Shown here: positions 63,190-64,000 of the stretch, one piece after another
How the letters are laid out: each line of letters begins with the position of its first letter
Position numbering within the stretch: position 1 is the first letter of the stretch
Origin: Argopecten irradians
Taxonomy: Eukaryota > Mollusca > Bivalvia > Pectinida > Pectinidae
NCBI RefSeq assembly: GCF_041381155.1
Contig: NC_091134.1
Coordinates: 9,456,755-9,520,754 of the forward strand
Length of the DNA: 64,000 nt
Direction of reading: 5' to 3'
Program-made: the position numbers and the translations under genes
Notes under the pieces: model-generated
What the model was told of the DNA's origin: nothing
Seen by the model: only the letters and a program-made list of their open reading frames with translations
Database searches by the model: none

Positions 63190-63772
63190 GTAAGTAAGAT
63201 AAAGGATTTAACCAGCATCTTATATATGTGTGTGATGCAGTGGAGAGTAACGTTTTCACGATGTTAAAATTATTTGTTCAGGTATTATTCATCTACTTCA
63301 AATATTACAAACTTCAGTTGTTGTCATTAATGTTTTGATTTATTCCAGGCCGGCATCGTAAATGGATATTCTTCTGTGGACGAGACTAGGTCATTATTAG
63401 GTAAGTGTATGGGATGGCTAACATACTATTGCAAAAGTGAAATGTTATATGTATTTTACATCATCAGCAGATTTCATTTCATTATGGGGTATTTAGCAGG
63501 GGGTAAATGTGTCACATATTTTCAGCCAGAAAAAAATACACACAGGGTGATCAAACTATGACATCTATAACAAAAATGCTAAACTTGTAGTTTTCAACTA
63601 TTCACATGTGCTTTAAGAAGCATCCCGGAAAGTTGTATAGTGTCGCTACCCCCAGATATATTATTTATAGAACGATCTGAAAGGGATAAGAAGGTCTGAA
63701 TTGATATTGAAATGCATATGGGGATCTAGTGTGGCGTGACTTCCACCCAGTGATATTGCAGGTTTACCTCCG
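63136..63772 (+). CDS. Gene D: 5' part of a secreted or membrane protein gene (continues beyond the window)
   Basis: Exon 1 is 63136-63189, encoding MATMPTAAICVLTVCCMH with donor CAT|GTAAGT. Exon 2 is 63349-63400 (acceptor TTTATTCCAG|GCC), encoding AGIVNGYSSVDETRSLL plus one base, donor TTAG|GTAAGT. A possible 11-nt exon 3 is 63762-63772 (TATTGCAG|GTTTACCTCCG|GTAAGA), adding GLPP and returning to phase 0. The first 18-25 residues form a signal peptide with cleavage probably near VNG. Too little of the mature protein is present to name it. A TATA box lies about 60 bp before the ATG. If the 11-nt exon is wrong, reading on from 63762 meets a stop after about 35 codons. Confidence 0.7.
63349..63400 (+). 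CDS. Gene D exon 2
   Basis: Acceptor with pyrimidine-rich TTTTGATTTATTCCAG and donor G|GTAAGTG. Seventeen codons plus one base, in frame with exon 1 (AGIVNGYSSVDETRSLL). Confidence 0.72.
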
Positions 63773-64000
63773 GTAAGAACGCGGCAAGTGGAGTGTCGGC
63801 TTACCAAGGGTTTTATTTACCTGTATGGTGGAAAGGAAATGTTGACATATTACCTTATTGGCTCATAGTGCTTTAATGTGTGTCTATTGTCATAGTTCAA
63901 TGTCCTTTACGACAGTTCCCACTGACTGTTTATATCTTTCAAGTATTTGAAATGCAGTTGAACTTGATCATTGTACCACATGCATGGTCATTTACGGTAT
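63401..64000 (+). other. Gene D introns and unresolved right end
   Basis: Contains the intron after exon 2, the possible 11-nt exon at 63762-63772 and following sequence. No further exon is clear before the window ends. Confidence 0.4.

Overview
This is an AT-rich, intron-rich animal genomic window, most likely from a bivalve mollusc. The grounds are GT-AG introns, tRNA-derived SINEs of a mollusc-like type, many short palindromic non-autonomous DNA transposons, and two secreted low-complexity proteins (Gly/Tyr/Gln-rich and Gly/Met-rich) of the kind found in mollusc shell matrix, periostracum or byssus. Species and exact gene identities cannot be fixed from the sequence alone. All exon-intron models below were built by eye from splice sites, reading phase and protein character.

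Four genes can be supported. Gene A (minus, CDS 15404 to 4840, 4 exons, 277 aa) is a secreted protein with a signal peptide, a Lys-rich linker, a 7-Cys module and twelve GYGQ-type repeats. Gene B (minus, CDS 25860 to 24306, 2 exons, 329 aa) is a secreted protein with a signal peptide, about seven 18-residue Gly/Met repeats and a C-terminal 8-Cys module. The cysteine spacing of B's module closely matches that of A, so A and B look like a diverged pair that share one uncatalogued-looking module joined to different low-complexity repeats. Gene C (minus, CDS 35633 to 28145, 5 coding exons plus a probable 5' UTR exon near 44.7 kb, 307 aa) is a small type I membrane protein with an RDKR furin-type site just outside the membrane. 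Gene D (plus, starts at 63136 and runs off the window) begins with a signal-peptide exon behind a clear TATA box. For A, B and D the coding total and phases agree exactly, or as far as the window allows; the same holds for C.

Layout: 1-2.6 kb holds a possible 1.77 kb element with 22-bp inverted termini and, beside it, a SINE. Gene A follows (4.8-15.4 kb). Its 6-kb first intron carries a 1.39 kb inverted-repeat element with a TGTTG-type satellite inside, and also a palindromic MITE. A 3.7 kb array of a 35-bp minisatellite (18.9-22.6 kb) separates A from B (24.3-25.9 kb). Gene C occupies about 27.7-44.8 kb; its first intron contains a LINE 3' fragment, a palindromic MITE, a diverged tandem duplication and a 3.4 kb array of a 28-bp minisatellite. 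From 44.9 to 63.0 kb no gene could be supported, only scattered repeats. Gene D starts at the right edge.

Three of the four genes are secreted, and A, B and C each have an intron in phase 1 directly after the signal peptide. The window could therefore be part of a cluster of extracellular or biomineral-matrix genes. That functional reading is inference from composition and architecture, not from recognised homology.
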